This document shows, piece by piece, positions 9,189 to 17,692 of a DNA stretch of 64,000 nt. The DNA comes from Alistipes montrealensis (GTDB lineage Bacteria > Bacteroidota > Bacteroidia > Bacteroidales > Rikenellaceae). A program made the position numbers and the translations under genes. Positions within the stretch are counted from its first letter, which is position 1. Every line of letters starts with the position of its first letter. The stretch lies in assembly GCF_018362775.1 (NCBI RefSeq), contig NZ_JAGYXY010000002.1:597035-661034 (forward strand), read 5' to 3'. Below the pieces are notes generated by a model. The model made no database searches, had not been told where the DNA came from, and worked only from the letters and a program-made list of their open reading frames with translations.

Positions 9189-10381
9189 GGAGCGGGTTCG
9201 TTTTCTTTCGGGGCGGCGTCGGCGGCTCCGGTATGTTGGGTGTGGATGAACTTGTCCTTGGTTCCGCCGAGACGAAAGAGGTTGGCGACGGTGAGCAGCA
9301 CCAGAACCGGGATTCGGCGCAGGGCGTGGCCCAGTTTGGCGTCGGCCTGGTCGTCGGGCAGGGCCATCGCCATCGCGAAGAGCAGCAGCAGTACGGCGAC
9401 CCACCATTTGACCGACCCCCACGGGTCGAGGATAGTCATCGCGACGGCCCACATCGGCACGAGCCCGATGAGCAGCATCCGCGGGGGCAGACACCACTGC
9501 ACCAGTTTGTCCACATAGTCGTAATTGGCGCTGAACAGGGCTGCCGGCAGGTTTTTCAGGGCCGAGCCGAGGGCGTAGAACTGGGCCGCAATCCAGCGCC
9601 GGCGCTGGTTATAGTAGGCTCCTTCGGCCTGCACTTTTTCGTCCAGTACGAAGAGGTCGTCGAGGTATTCGATAAAGATGCGCTGCTGCAAAAGCAGTAC
9701 TTCGAGTTCCTTGTCTTCGCCCGAGGTGCAGCATTTGCGGATATTGTCACGGAACCAGTCGTAGCGGAAAGCCATTCCCGAGCCGATCAGCGCCGACGAA
9801 AGGCCCAGCGCCACGTGGCCGCGGCGGAAAATCGAATTGTTGATCTCTTCGCTGGCGGCGTCCAGCACCGCCGTGTCGCTGTCGCGGTTCTTGGCCGTGC
9901 GGTGGGCCTGTACGGCTACGATGCCTGCGTCGAAGACCTCGTTGATGCGTACGGCGAAACTCCCGTCCACGAGGTTGTCGGCGTCGAGGATCGTGACGAT
10001 CTCCGCCGCATCGGGACCTAGCCGGTCCACGGCGGCCGTCAGGGCTTTGGCCTTCGAACTGTTTTCGAAGGTGACTTCGATCACCGTCAGGGGAAGTTTG
10101 CGCAGTTCCCCGAGCGTTTCGGGTTTCAGTTGGTCGGCGATCACCACCACGCGGTGCAGCTCCGCGGGATATTCCTGCGCGAGCGCCGCCTGCGCCGTGC
10201 GGACGATCACTGCGTCGGCCTTGTAGGCGGGAATCAGCGTCACTGTACGGCGTTGTTTGCGAGCCGGGGGATAAACGTCTTTACTCCGCGGCATCGAGAA
10301 GGCCGCAAAGAGGAAGAGGTAGAGCACCGGGAGCAGCAGTGCCAGGACAAACAGCCAGTCGATGATGGTTACCGCGATCAT
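9185..10381 (-). CDS. Membrane family 2 glycosyltransferase, processive-like
   Basis: 398 residues with an N-terminal helix (about 5-30), a GT-A domain with VTLIPAYKAD and DADNLVD, then NQRRRWIAAQ, which matches the Q(Q/R)xRW motif of processive GT2 enzymes such as cellulose or hyaluronan synthases, and two or three C-terminal helices. It may add several residues in a row or only resemble processive enzymes. Start and stop overlap both neighbours as ATGA, indicating tight coupling within the operon. Confidence 0.91.
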   Translation of the reverse strand: MIAVTIIDWLFVLALLLPVLYLFLFAAFSMPRSKDVYPPARKQRRTVTLIPAYKADAVIVRTAQAALAQEYPAELHRVVVIADQLKPETLGELRKLPLTVIEVTFENSSKAKALTAAVDRLGPDAAEIVTILDADNLVDGSFAVRINEVFDAGIVAVQAHRTAKNRDSDTAVLDAASEEINNSIFRRGHVALGLSSALIGSGMAFRYDWFRDNIRKCCTSGEDKELEVLLLQQRIFIEYLDDLFVLDEKVQAEGAYYNQRRRWIAAQFYALGSALKNLPAALFSANYDYVDKLVQWCLPPRMLLIGLVPMWAVAMTILDPWGSVKWWVAVLLLLFAMAMALPDDQADAKLGHALRRIPVLVLLTVANLFRLGGTKDKFIHTQHTGAADAAPKENEPAP

Positions 10382-11268
10382 TCTTTTCCGGTTTTATGGC
10401 GCAGGAAATCCCGGCAGCCGCGCAGGGCGGCTGCTGCGAGGTCCCTGCGGCCGTGCAGCAGGGCTGCGGCGACGCTTTTGGGAAGCGCTACGCCCAATTG
10501 GTAAATTATCGAAAGCCTCCGTGCCGCGCCGCGCCGGTTGCGGCGGGCGAACAACAGGCGGTTGCGTGTGAGGTAGTAGCTCCTCAGGGGGCTTTGCTGG
10601 CCCGTGGTGGCGCTCTCCTTGTGGAAAACGGTCGCCCGCGGATCGTAGACGATGCGGTAACCTGCTTCACGGAGGCGTTCCGACCAGTCCAGTTCTTCGT
10701 AGTAGAGAAAATATTCTTCGGGCATCGGCCCGGCCTTTCCGACCGCCTCGCGCCGTACCATCATCGCCGCGCCGTGGGCGTAGGGCGTCTCGTGCGGAGA
10801 GTCGTAGGAACCGTCGTCGGGTTGTCCGAATCCGATCAGCCCGTTGCGCAAGGTGATGCGCGTCAGGGGCGTGTAACCCGCAAACTGGATGGCCTGCGGA
10901 GGCGTCCAGAAGCGGATTTTGGGGCAGACGGCGCCGATCGACAGGTCGGCGTCGAGTGTCTCCGCGAGGTGGTGCAGCGTGTCGTCCGTCACCTCGGTGT
11001 CGTTGTTGAGCAGCAGCAGGCAGTCGCCCGTGGCCGCCCGGATGCCGAGGTTGTTGCCGCCTGCGAACCCGAGGTTCTCGTCGCTGCGCAGGACGACGAT
11101 GTCGGGATAGCGTTCCCGCAGCAATGCGGCTTCGTCGCGCGCCGAACCGTTGTCTACGACGACGATTTCGAGCGGAGTCGTAACGTGCCGGCGCAGCGAG
11201 TCGATCATCGCCGCCGTGAGCGCGAATCCGTTGTAATTGACCGATATGATGGATATGCGTGCTTTCAT
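10378..11268 (-). CDS. Family 2 glycosyltransferase, rhamnosyltransferase-like
   Basis: 296 residues, soluble. IISVNYNGF opens the GT-A fold, LLLNNDTEV supplies the DxD-like motif, and EEYFLYYEELDWSERL is typical of WbbL/RfbF-like rhamnosyl- or galactofuranosyltransferases. A basic C-terminal tail (about 240-296) may associate with the membrane. It follows the polymerase gene by 4 bases and overlaps the next GT2 by ATGA. Confidence 0.92.
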   Translation of the reverse strand: MKARISIISVNYNGFALTAAMIDSLRRHVTTPLEIVVVDNGSARDEAALLRERYPDIVVLRSDENLGFAGGNNLGIRAATGDCLLLLNNDTEVTDDTLHHLAETLDADLSIGAVCPKIRFWTPPQAIQFAGYTPLTRITLRNGLIGFGQPDDGSYDSPHETPYAHGAAMMVRREAVGKAGPMPEEYFLYYEELDWSERLREAGYRIVYDPRATVFHKESATTGQQSPLRSYYLTRNRLLFARRNRRGAARRLSIIYQLGVALPKSVAAALLHGRRDLAAAALRGCRDFLRHKTGKE

Positions 11269-11272
11269 GCCG

Positions 11273-12814
11273 TTACTCTTTTGCCAATGTCGAGGGAAGC
11301 GCCGTCCGGCTGCGGGGGTTCAGGGCCAGGAGGTTTTTGCCGGGAACGGCATGCTTCTCCAACTCGGCCTCCTCCAGCTCCTTGTCGAAGCGCGGGGAGA
11401 GGAAAATAAAGGCCATGCTCATGTAAATAATAGCGCCCGTGGGAATCTGCCCCAGCACCTCGTTGCCGTAAGACATCACCACGACGCCCGAGATGCCAGA
11501 GATGAGTGCCGCCGTAAGTCCCCGCAACTGGTTGTTGCGCAGCCGGAAAGCCACCAGGAAGGCGCCCCGGCCCAGTATGTAGAGCAGGATGCCGATGTGC
11601 AGCAGCAGCCCGACGATGCCGGTTTCGACCCAGATCATCACGAACCACGAGTCGGTGGGAATCTGCGACAGCGGCGCATTCGGGGCGAAAACCTTGGCCT
11701 TGCCGCCGCCGTGTCCGAGGCCTGCGCCGAAGGGTTTGTCCTTCATCAGCGCGCGGATCCGGTCCTGGTTTTCGAGGCGCACCTGGAACGAGGCGTCCTG
11801 GGTGTTGAAGGCGCTTCGGGCGCGGCGGATGATGGAGTTGCCTTGTCCGATGCTTGTGAAGTTGAGGAAGATGAAGGCTCCGATAATCAGGATTACGCCT
11901 GCCATCACCATCCGGAAATTACGCGAGAGCACCACGAATACGGCATAGCCGGCAAAGGGAACGGCCAGAGCGCTGCGCGTTCCGGAGATCAGCATGCCGT
12001 AGCATGCGGCCGCGGCCACTGCCAGCAGGTAAATTTTCATCCACCGGTTTTCGTAATAAAGCGCCGAGATCGAAAAGACGACCATTGCCAAACCCATTCC
12101 CGCACCGAAATTCGCCGCGTCGCTGTACACCGAGAAGTAACGCACGCCGGTGTAGATGATGTGCGTGACGGATCCGCCCTCGACGAAGAGCCAGTAGTTT
12201 TCGGCCGCGTTGAATCCGACGTATTTCTGGACGAGGGCCTTCAGTACGGCGATGAGCGTCAGCACCGACCACACCACCAGCATGGCTTTCAGGTATTTGT
12301 AGCGGGCCATCGTAAGTTGCGTGAGCACTACGATCAGGAAAAAATAGAAAGCCAGCGAACGGATGGCCATGGTCCATCCCTTGGGCGAGATGCTTTGGGG
12401 ATTGAAGAGTTCGAGTACGCAGTAGATCATCCAGATCGCCGAGGCGAGGGTCACTCCCGTAGCGGCGCGCCGCCACTCGACCCGTTGCACGAGGGCCTGC
12501 ATGAGCACCATCGCCACGTTGAAGAAGATCGCGCCGTCGAGGATCAGTCCGACCGGAACGCCGTGCAGGAACTCGCGGCCGAGGTACATGATGAAGTAGT
12601 TGAGCACCAGCATACCCAGCATCGAGACGGCCGGGTTGCGGAGCGAGAACCACAGTGCACAAAGGCCTATCGGAAGCATCGACACGGCGGCCCCCGCCGG
12701 CAGTCCGTAATGGGTGAAGGCGTAGGCGATAACGGTTACGCCTCCGGCAATGAGCAGTCCCACGGCTATGCGGGGAATGCTCAGCGAGGCAGTTATGTTA
12801 CCGTGAAGTTCCAT
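11273..12814 (-). CDS. O-antigen ligase/polymerase family membrane protein (Wzy-like)
   Basis: 513 residues with about 11-12 membrane helices and a large periplasmic loop near the C-terminal third (about 330-400), the layout of the Wzy_C/O-antigen ligase family. The loop contains FGAGLGHGGGK, resembling the G-x-G-x-G-x-x-x motif of these enzymes, and conserved Arg/His residues around it. In this setting, with a flippase and a Wzc-like protein, polymerisation of flipped repeat units is more likely than ligation to lipid A. Start taken at ATG 12814 rather than a TTG two codons earlier. Confidence 0.9.
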   Translation of the reverse strand: MELHGNITASLSIPRIAVGLLIAGGVTVIAYAFTHYGLPAGAAVSMLPIGLCALWFSLRNPAVSMLGMLVLNYFIMYLGREFLHGVPVGLILDGAIFFNVAMVLMQALVQRVEWRRAATGVTLASAIWMIYCVLELFNPQSISPKGWTMAIRSLAFYFFLIVVLTQLTMARYKYLKAMLVVWSVLTLIAVLKALVQKYVGFNAAENYWLFVEGGSVTHIIYTGVRYFSVYSDAANFGAGMGLAMVVFSISALYYENRWMKIYLLAVAAAACYGMLISGTRSALAVPFAGYAVFVVLSRNFRMVMAGVILIIGAFIFLNFTSIGQGNSIIRRARSAFNTQDASFQVRLENQDRIRALMKDKPFGAGLGHGGGKAKVFAPNAPLSQIPTDSWFVMIWVETGIVGLLLHIGILLYILGRGAFLVAFRLRNNQLRGLTAALISGISGVVVMSYGNEVLGQIPTGAIIYMSMAFIFLSPRFDKELEEAELEKHAVPGKNLLALNPRSRTALPSTLAKE

Positions 12815-12848
12815 CCGCAACGTGTTTGCTGAATTCCGTGCGGACGGA

Positions 12849-15041
12849 TTATTTTACCGCGGTGAATCCGAACTGGCTGATCTGATAGCCCAGCCTGCGC
12901 AGGCGGCCGAAGGGCGGGAGCAGGCCCGTGAAGGTCTGCACGACATCGCGGCTCGCGTAGTTGAGGAAGAGCACCGTGGGGGTCTCCCCGGCCATTTTCT
13001 CGCCCTTTTCGAAGAGCAGTTGGTCGGTGTCCTTCCAGGTGCGGTTGGCGGGGGCTACCACGATGTTGAGTTCCGCGCTTTGCAACAGTTCCTTCGATAC
13101 GGGGCTTTCGTTCAGGGGCGGGTATTCCACGAGCACCACGTCGGCCTCGGCGAACGGAATTTCGCCTTCGGCGTCGTGGACGAAGTCCCCGAGCCGCCCG
13201 GCGAGCAGGTAATCCCGCTGATGGGCGTCGAAATCCTTGTTCCACGACACGGTGCGCACCTTCATGCCCGTTTCGCGGAAATGGTCGGCGAGGTATTCGA
13301 CGAGGGTCGATTTTCCGTCGCCCGGCTCCGTGGAGAGGATATTCAGGATGTTGGGCCGTTTGCCCGGATCGAAATAGTTGAGCACGGCATTGCCCATGAA
13401 ACGGGACGAAATCTGCCGGTATTGCTGGGTGTAGCGCCGCTGGCCGAACCGGCCCCGGCCCGGGAAAGCCCCGATGACCTTGCCGCCGGTGATGCGCTCG
13501 GCGCGGATCTTGTCGCGCAGCGTGCGGTCGAGCAGTTCGAGCAGGATGAAGATGCCGAGAATGAAGACCAGCGTGCAGAAGAACGCCGCGGCGACCATCA
13601 TTTTGCGCTTGTTCGGCTCGGCCGAAATGGGCAGTACCGGCGGGTTGATGATTTTGAGCGTCGCCGAGGTCATTTGCAGGTTTTTCTGGCGCAGGCGTGC
13701 CGTGTTAAGCGCCTGGAGCATAGAGAGGTACGACTGTTCGGTGAAGCTGATCAGGCGGTTTTTGCGTTTGAGCGTCGAGCCTACCGGAGCATATTGCACG
13801 TAACGGTCGTCGAGCGATTTTTTCCACTCGTTCACCACCTCCATCTCGGCCTGCGATTTGGTCGAGAGCAGTACGGCGTCGAGCCACTGCTGGACCAGCG
13901 ATTCCGTGGAGATGCCCTCCTTGGTGTATTGCTGTTGGGAGATGGCCGCGGTGATTTGGCGCAGGCTGTCGGTCGCCAGTTGCATCCGGGCTTGCAGGCG
14001 TCCCACGTCGATGGGCTGGATCACCGGCTGCCGCCCCGATGCGGGGTCGGGAATAAAGGCCTCCGCGGCAGTGATCTGCGCCTGCAGGTCGCTGATTTTG
14101 TGGAGCTGTTCGACGAATGCCGCATTGTTGTGGTAGATTTGCAGGTTTTCGAGTTGTGCCTCGATTTTCTGCCGCAGCGATTCCGAACTGTTGAGGTTCA
14201 GGCGCGTCTCCTCGTAACGCAGCTCGAAGTCGCGTGAGAGGATGGCGATGTGTTTGGTCTGCTCGTCGTAGTTGATGATCAGGTTTTCGACGCTGTAATC
14301 GCGCAGCGAATCCTCCTGCTCGCGCAGTTCGTTGCCCACGCGGGCCAACTCCTGTTCGAAGAACTTGATGACGCTGTTGGTTTCGCCGTAGCGCAGTTCC
14401 TTATACTGGTTGACGAACTCGTCGTTGAGGATATCCAGCGTGTTGTAGACGACTCCGGGGTCGTCGTTTTCGTAGCTCAGTTCGAGCATGTCGCTGTTGG
14501 CGATGCGCTTAACCTCGATCTGGCTCAGCGCCTGGTAGCTGTAATAGCGGTGCGTCCAGTGGAAAAGGCCGTAGACGTGGTTGCCGTGCTCGGGAACCTC
14601 GTAATCGAGGAGATTCTGATAGGTTTTCTGTTCGCTGCTGCGGTCGATCAGGGCCAATACCGCGGGAGGCGTGTGTTCGATTTCGCTCCGGTAGTTGCGG
14701 GCGTAGATGTAGCCGTTTACATCCTTTTCGGGGTCGCCGTTGACCATATTCCGGGCATAGAGGCGCAGCGAAACGTTGTGCAGCGTCGATTGCGACTTGA
14801 TGATGTTGATCAGGTTGTCCATCGCGTTGTTGATGATGTTCCAGTCCTGACGCGATCCTTCGCCGTTTTCGAGGTCGTAACCCGACACGATTCCGGTGTA
14901 GATGGTCGATGTCGAGCGGTAATAACGCGTTTGCCGGCCCATATAGAAGTAGACCAGCAATCCGACCGCCACCGGGCAGATGATGAGCCACCATTTGATC
15001 CGATAGAGGAATTTTATAATGTATGCGATATATGTCGTCAT
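12849..15041 (-). CDS. Wzc-like chain-length protein with degenerate tyrosine-kinase domain
   Basis: 730 residues. Membrane helix 1 (about 16-35), a long periplasmic region with coiled-coil segments (about 210-300 and 340-400), helix 2 (about 481-505), then a cytoplasmic ATPase-like domain. The P-loop is present (EPGDGKST, near 570-578), but the A' Asp-rich strand is replaced by RTVSWNKDF and the Walker B strand reads DVVLVEYPP with Glu where BY-kinases have Asp; the C-terminus lacks the Tyr cluster. It therefore looks like a chain-length co-polymerase with a decayed BY-kinase. It lies between the polymerase and the TolC-like gene. Confidence 0.92.
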   Translation of the reverse strand: MTTYIAYIIKFLYRIKWWLIICPVAVGLLVYFYMGRQTRYYRSTSTIYTGIVSGYDLENGEGSRQDWNIINNAMDNLINIIKSQSTLHNVSLRLYARNMVNGDPEKDVNGYIYARNYRSEIEHTPPAVLALIDRSSEQKTYQNLLDYEVPEHGNHVYGLFHWTHRYYSYQALSQIEVKRIANSDMLELSYENDDPGVVYNTLDILNDEFVNQYKELRYGETNSVIKFFEQELARVGNELREQEDSLRDYSVENLIINYDEQTKHIAILSRDFELRYEETRLNLNSSESLRQKIEAQLENLQIYHNNAAFVEQLHKISDLQAQITAAEAFIPDPASGRQPVIQPIDVGRLQARMQLATDSLRQITAAISQQQYTKEGISTESLVQQWLDAVLLSTKSQAEMEVVNEWKKSLDDRYVQYAPVGSTLKRKNRLISFTEQSYLSMLQALNTARLRQKNLQMTSATLKIINPPVLPISAEPNKRKMMVAAAFFCTLVFILGIFILLELLDRTLRDKIRAERITGGKVIGAFPGRGRFGQRRYTQQYRQISSRFMGNAVLNYFDPGKRPNILNILSTEPGDGKSTLVEYLADHFRETGMKVRTVSWNKDFDAHQRDYLLAGRLGDFVHDAEGEIPFAEADVVLVEYPPLNESPVSKELLQSAELNIVVAPANRTWKDTDQLLFEKGEKMAGETPTVLFLNYASRDVVQTFTGLLPPFGRLRRLGYQISQFGFTAVK

Positions 15042-15053
15042 GTGCGGGGCGTT

Positions 15054-15866
15054 TTATTTTGTCGGGGCGGGTTGGCTGATGATCGGAGTCTTCGAGAGTA
15101 CTTCCAGTTGCAACAGCGCCTTGTTGAGCAGCGAACGGGTCTGTTCGTATTCGCGGACGGTCGAACTTTCGATGCTCTTCTGGCGGCTGAGCGTCTGTGC
15201 GTCGATCTTGCCGTTCACGAAATCGGCCTCGGCGGCAAGGGACTGCGCCTTGGCGGCCACCATCGAACGGGCCGAAGTCTCCAGCAGCGAGAGGTTTTCG
15301 ACAGCCGAGGTGTAGCATTCGATAATCTTCAGGCAGATTTCGTCGTACCAACTGTTCATCTCGTACTCGATGCTTTCGAGCCGCTTGCGCTGCTGCTTGA
15401 TGCGGTTGCGGCGGTTGAAAATCTCTTCGAGCGGCAGCGAAATGCCGGCTCCGACGGTCCACCAGGCCTGGGTTGTTCCCGTTACGTTCTGAATAATCGG
15501 GAGGTTTATGTCCTGGTATATCTGGCTGTTGACATCCGTCGATCCGTAGCTGTACTGGGCGTTGAGCTTGATGTTCTTGAGCCACGAGCGGCGCAGAGTC
15601 TTGATCTCACGCTCCTCCTGTTCCTTGGTCGAGGCGAACTGGTTGACCTGCGGCGAACGTTCGCGGGCGTTTTCCAGCAGCACGTAGAGGGGCGGCAGAT
15701 GAAGGTTCATATACGATTCGGCCGACATCCGTGCCAGGTCGGTGTATTCCGAGTAGACTGCCGGTGCGGCCGTCGTGCTGTCGCCGGTATGCTGCACGTC
15801 CGGAGCCTGCGCCCGGAGCAGGGCCGGGAGATACATCAGGACGGGTAAAAGCAGGAACTTTTTCAT
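15054..15866 (-). CDS. Short TolC-family outer-membrane protein
   Basis: 270 residues with a Sec signal peptide (about 1-19). It has the periodic helical pattern of the outer-membrane efflux family: VNQFASTKEQEEREIKTLRR, then a beta-like segment with WWTVGAGISLPLEEIFNRRN, a strong match to the conserved TolC strand, and a second helical pair. Known family members are usually 400 residues or more with two repeats; this one has roughly one repeat. Placed between the Wzc-like protein and the priming transferase, it may serve as the export channel or its scaffold, since no Wza-type gene is present. Confidence 0.85.
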   Translation of the reverse strand: MKKFLLLPVLMYLPALLRAQAPDVQHTGDSTTAAPAVYSEYTDLARMSAESYMNLHLPPLYVLLENARERSPQVNQFASTKEQEEREIKTLRRSWLKNIKLNAQYSYGSTDVNSQIYQDINLPIIQNVTGTTQAWWTVGAGISLPLEEIFNRRNRIKQQRKRLESIEYEMNSWYDEICLKIIECYTSAVENLSLLETSARSMVAAKAQSLAAEADFVNGKIDAQTLSRQKSIESSTVREYEQTRSLLNKALLQLEVLSKTPIISQPAPTK

Positions 15867-15869
15867 GGT

Positions 15870-17039
15870 TTAAACATTTTCTTTCTGGATGAACGCCGTG
15901 AATGTACGCAGTATTATCTTCAGGTCGAACCAGGGTGACATTTTCCGGGCGTATTCGATGTCGAGCTGCTTGCGCTGCTCGGGCGAGAGTTTGCCGGCTC
16001 CGCCGCGTTTCTCGACCTGCCACAGGCCCGTAAGGCCCGAGGGGCACATGAAACGTTCGATGTATTCGTCGCTGGTGAGGCGTTCGGCCTCGTAAAGCGG
16101 CAGGGGGCGGTTGCCCACGACCGACATGTCGCCCCGCAGGATGTTGAACAACTGCGGCAGCTCGTCGATGCTGTATTTGCGCAGGAAACGGCCCAGCCGG
16201 GTGATGCGGGGATCGTTCTCAATCTTCACGAAGGCGTTTTCCTGCTCGGTGTCCACGATCTGCTGGTGTTCCTCTTCCGGAATCGCGAAATCGTCGGCGA
16301 AAAGCATGCCGCTTTCCATGTCGGCGAGCAGCTTCTTCATCTCTTCCTCGTCGAGCGAAATTTTCGATGCTTCGGCGTTTTCTTCGTCCGAGGCATACTG
16401 GTTCAGGTCGCTCAGTTCCTTGAGACGCTGATCGGCGTCGGAGCGCATCGAGCGGAACTTCAGGAAGTCGAAAACGCGGTAGTTGCTGCCCACGCGCTTC
16501 GACCGGTAGACGACCGGTCCCGGGCTGTCGAGCTTGACGGCGATGGCTACGACGAGCAGCAGCGGCGAGAGCACGATGATCGCCCCGAGCGAAGCCGCGA
16601 TGTCGAAGGCACGTTTCCAAAGCGGCATCCGGAAAACCCGCACCTCGTCGTTTTGGTGTACGACGGGCTTGTGCGAGAAGGTGTAATCGGTCATGAACCG
16701 CAGCGTGTGCTGGAAATCTTCGTCGGAAACGTCGCCCGCTACGGCGCTGTTGACTCCGGCGCGCAGGTAACTGCGGCGTTCCTCGTCGCGGAGTTGGGCC
16801 GAAGTGATCAGAATAATACCCGTTTCGGGGAACCGCGACCGCAGGAAACGGATGTTGCTGTAATCGGTTCCGGCGTCGTGCTGCTCGTAGAGGACGTAGG
16901 CGTGTTCGGCATGCAAGGCCGTGAGCGCAGTCATCGCCGAAGCGATGTCGCTGACAACGCGCATCTGCCCGCCGGTGAGTCCGGCGAATCGGGTCGTATG
17001 GTCGCCCCGGCCTTTTATGTAAATAACGGGGTATTTCAA
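15870..17039 (-). CDS. Priming sugar transferase with N-terminal pseudo-receiver domain
   Basis: 389 residues from a TTG start. Residues about 2-120 follow the alternating strand-helix order of a receiver domain (strands YPVIYIKG, AYVLYEQHD, GIILITSA, NSAVAGDV) but lack the acidic pair, the phospho-Asp and the Lys. A membrane helix at about 150-172 and a PF02397 catalytic region follow: FDFLKFRSM, RLGRFLRKYSIDELPQL, GDMSVVGNRPLP, GLTGLWQV. These enzymes put the first sugar phosphate on undecaprenyl phosphate. About 70 acidic residues (near 200-270) are inserted between FRSM and RLGRFLRK. The TTG overlaps the receiver gene's TGA; ATG 16964 is the alternative but would delete the first strand. 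Confidence 0.88.
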   Translation of the reverse strand: MKYPVIYIKGRGDHTTRFAGLTGGQMRVVSDIASAMTALTALHAEHAYVLYEQHDAGTDYSNIRFLRSRFPETGIILITSAQLRDEERRSYLRAGVNSAVAGDVSDEDFQHTLRFMTDYTFSHKPVVHQNDEVRVFRMPLWKRAFDIAASLGAIIVLSPLLLVVAIAVKLDSPGPVVYRSKRVGSNYRVFDFLKFRSMRSDADQRLKELSDLNQYASDEENAEASKISLDEEEMKKLLADMESGMLFADDFAIPEEEHQQIVDTEQENAFVKIENDPRITRLGRFLRKYSIDELPQLFNILRGDMSVVGNRPLPLYEAERLTSDEYIERFMCPSGLTGLWQVEKRGGAGKLSPEQRKQLDIEYARKMSPWFDLKIILRTFTAFIQKENV

Positions 17040-17404
17040 TCGAGAATCTTTTTGATGCGTATTTTCAGTTCCATCGGGTTGAAGGGCTTGACGATGTAGT
17101 CCTCCGCACCCTCTTCCAGCAGCCGGATGCGTTCCGAGGTGCTGTCCTCGCTCGAAAGCATGACGACCGGGATCTGCCGGAAAAGCTCGTTGTGCTTGAG
17201 GTAGGCGAGGAATTCGTCGCCCCGCATCTCGGGCATGCGGATGTCCGAAATGATCAGGTCGGGCATGTTGCCCTGGTTTATCCACCCGATGGCTTCAACG
17301 GGATTTTGTTTGTAATAGCAGTCGTAGTCCGCCTGGAGGTATACGTAAAGGATTTTTGCGATCTGTTCTTTGTCGTCGACGATCAGCACCTTTTTTTTGT
17401 TCAT
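17036..17404 (-). CDS. Stand-alone receiver-domain response regulator
   Basis: 122 residues, a single CheY-like domain: DD at 10-11, phosphoacceptor Asp54 (IISDIRMP), Ser84-Ser85 at the switch position and Lys106 in VKPF. There is no DNA-binding or enzymatic output, so it must act by binding a partner. It is the first gene of the exopolysaccharide operon and its stop overlaps the TTG start of the pseudo-receiver sugar transferase, which points to that enzyme as a partner. The cognate kinase may be the hybrid at 584-1747 or the sensor at 18088-20115. Confidence 0.94.
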   Translation of the reverse strand: MNKKKVLIVDDKEQIAKILYVYLQADYDCYYKQNPVEAIGWINQGNMPDLIISDIRMPEMRGDEFLAYLKHNELFRQIPVVMLSSEDSTSERIRLLEEGAEDYIVKPFNPMELKIRIKKILD

Positions 17405-17452
17405 GTTACTGTTGATTTATCCTGATTTTCCGGCCTTGCCGGGTGTTTAGCG

Positions 17453-17577
17453 TATATTTGAACGTAAAGATAATGATATAAATCTGAATCTTGCATGCAA
17501 ATATCGGTAAAAAAAATGAAATGTATACTATTCGGGGCAAATAGCCTATCAAAAACGGCCGATTTTGGCTGTTTTTT
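17453..17577 (+). ncRNA. Candidate short transcript or attenuated leader between divergent regulators
   Basis: An exact -7 box TATATTTG (17453-17460, plus strand) is followed about 90 bases later by an inverted repeat: AAAAACGGCC (17551-17560), loop of 6, GGCTGTTTTT (17567-17576), a terminator-like hairpin with one G-T pair and a T run. A transcript of roughly 110 nt could start here and stop at the hairpin, or the hairpin could attenuate the downstream receiver-kinase operon. No clear -33 element is seen and no protein is encoded. Confidence 0.3.
17465..17472 (-). promoter_or_regulatory. Possible promoter -7 box of the exopolysaccharide operon
   Basis: TATCTTTA on the minus strand differs from TAnnTTTG at the last base and lies 61 bases before the receiver start. 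No properly spaced TTTG is seen. It is the best candidate in the divergent intergenic region. Confidence 0.3.
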
Positions 17578-17631
17578 GCCTTCTGAAATCCTTTTTCCGG
17601 AGTAAATAGTAATAGGTATTCAAAAAATTGT

Positions 17632-17639
17632 TAACTTTG
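17632..17639 (+). promoter_or_regulatory. Promoter -7 box for the receiver/sensor-kinase operon
   Basis: TAACTTTG matches TAnnTTTG exactly, 53 bases before the receiver ATG at 17693. The upstream -33 region has no obvious TTTG. Confidence 0.5.
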
Positions 17640-17692
17640 TAACTGATGCGGTCCCCGGTTCTACTCCGGAAACCCTAAAATTTGCACGGTCT

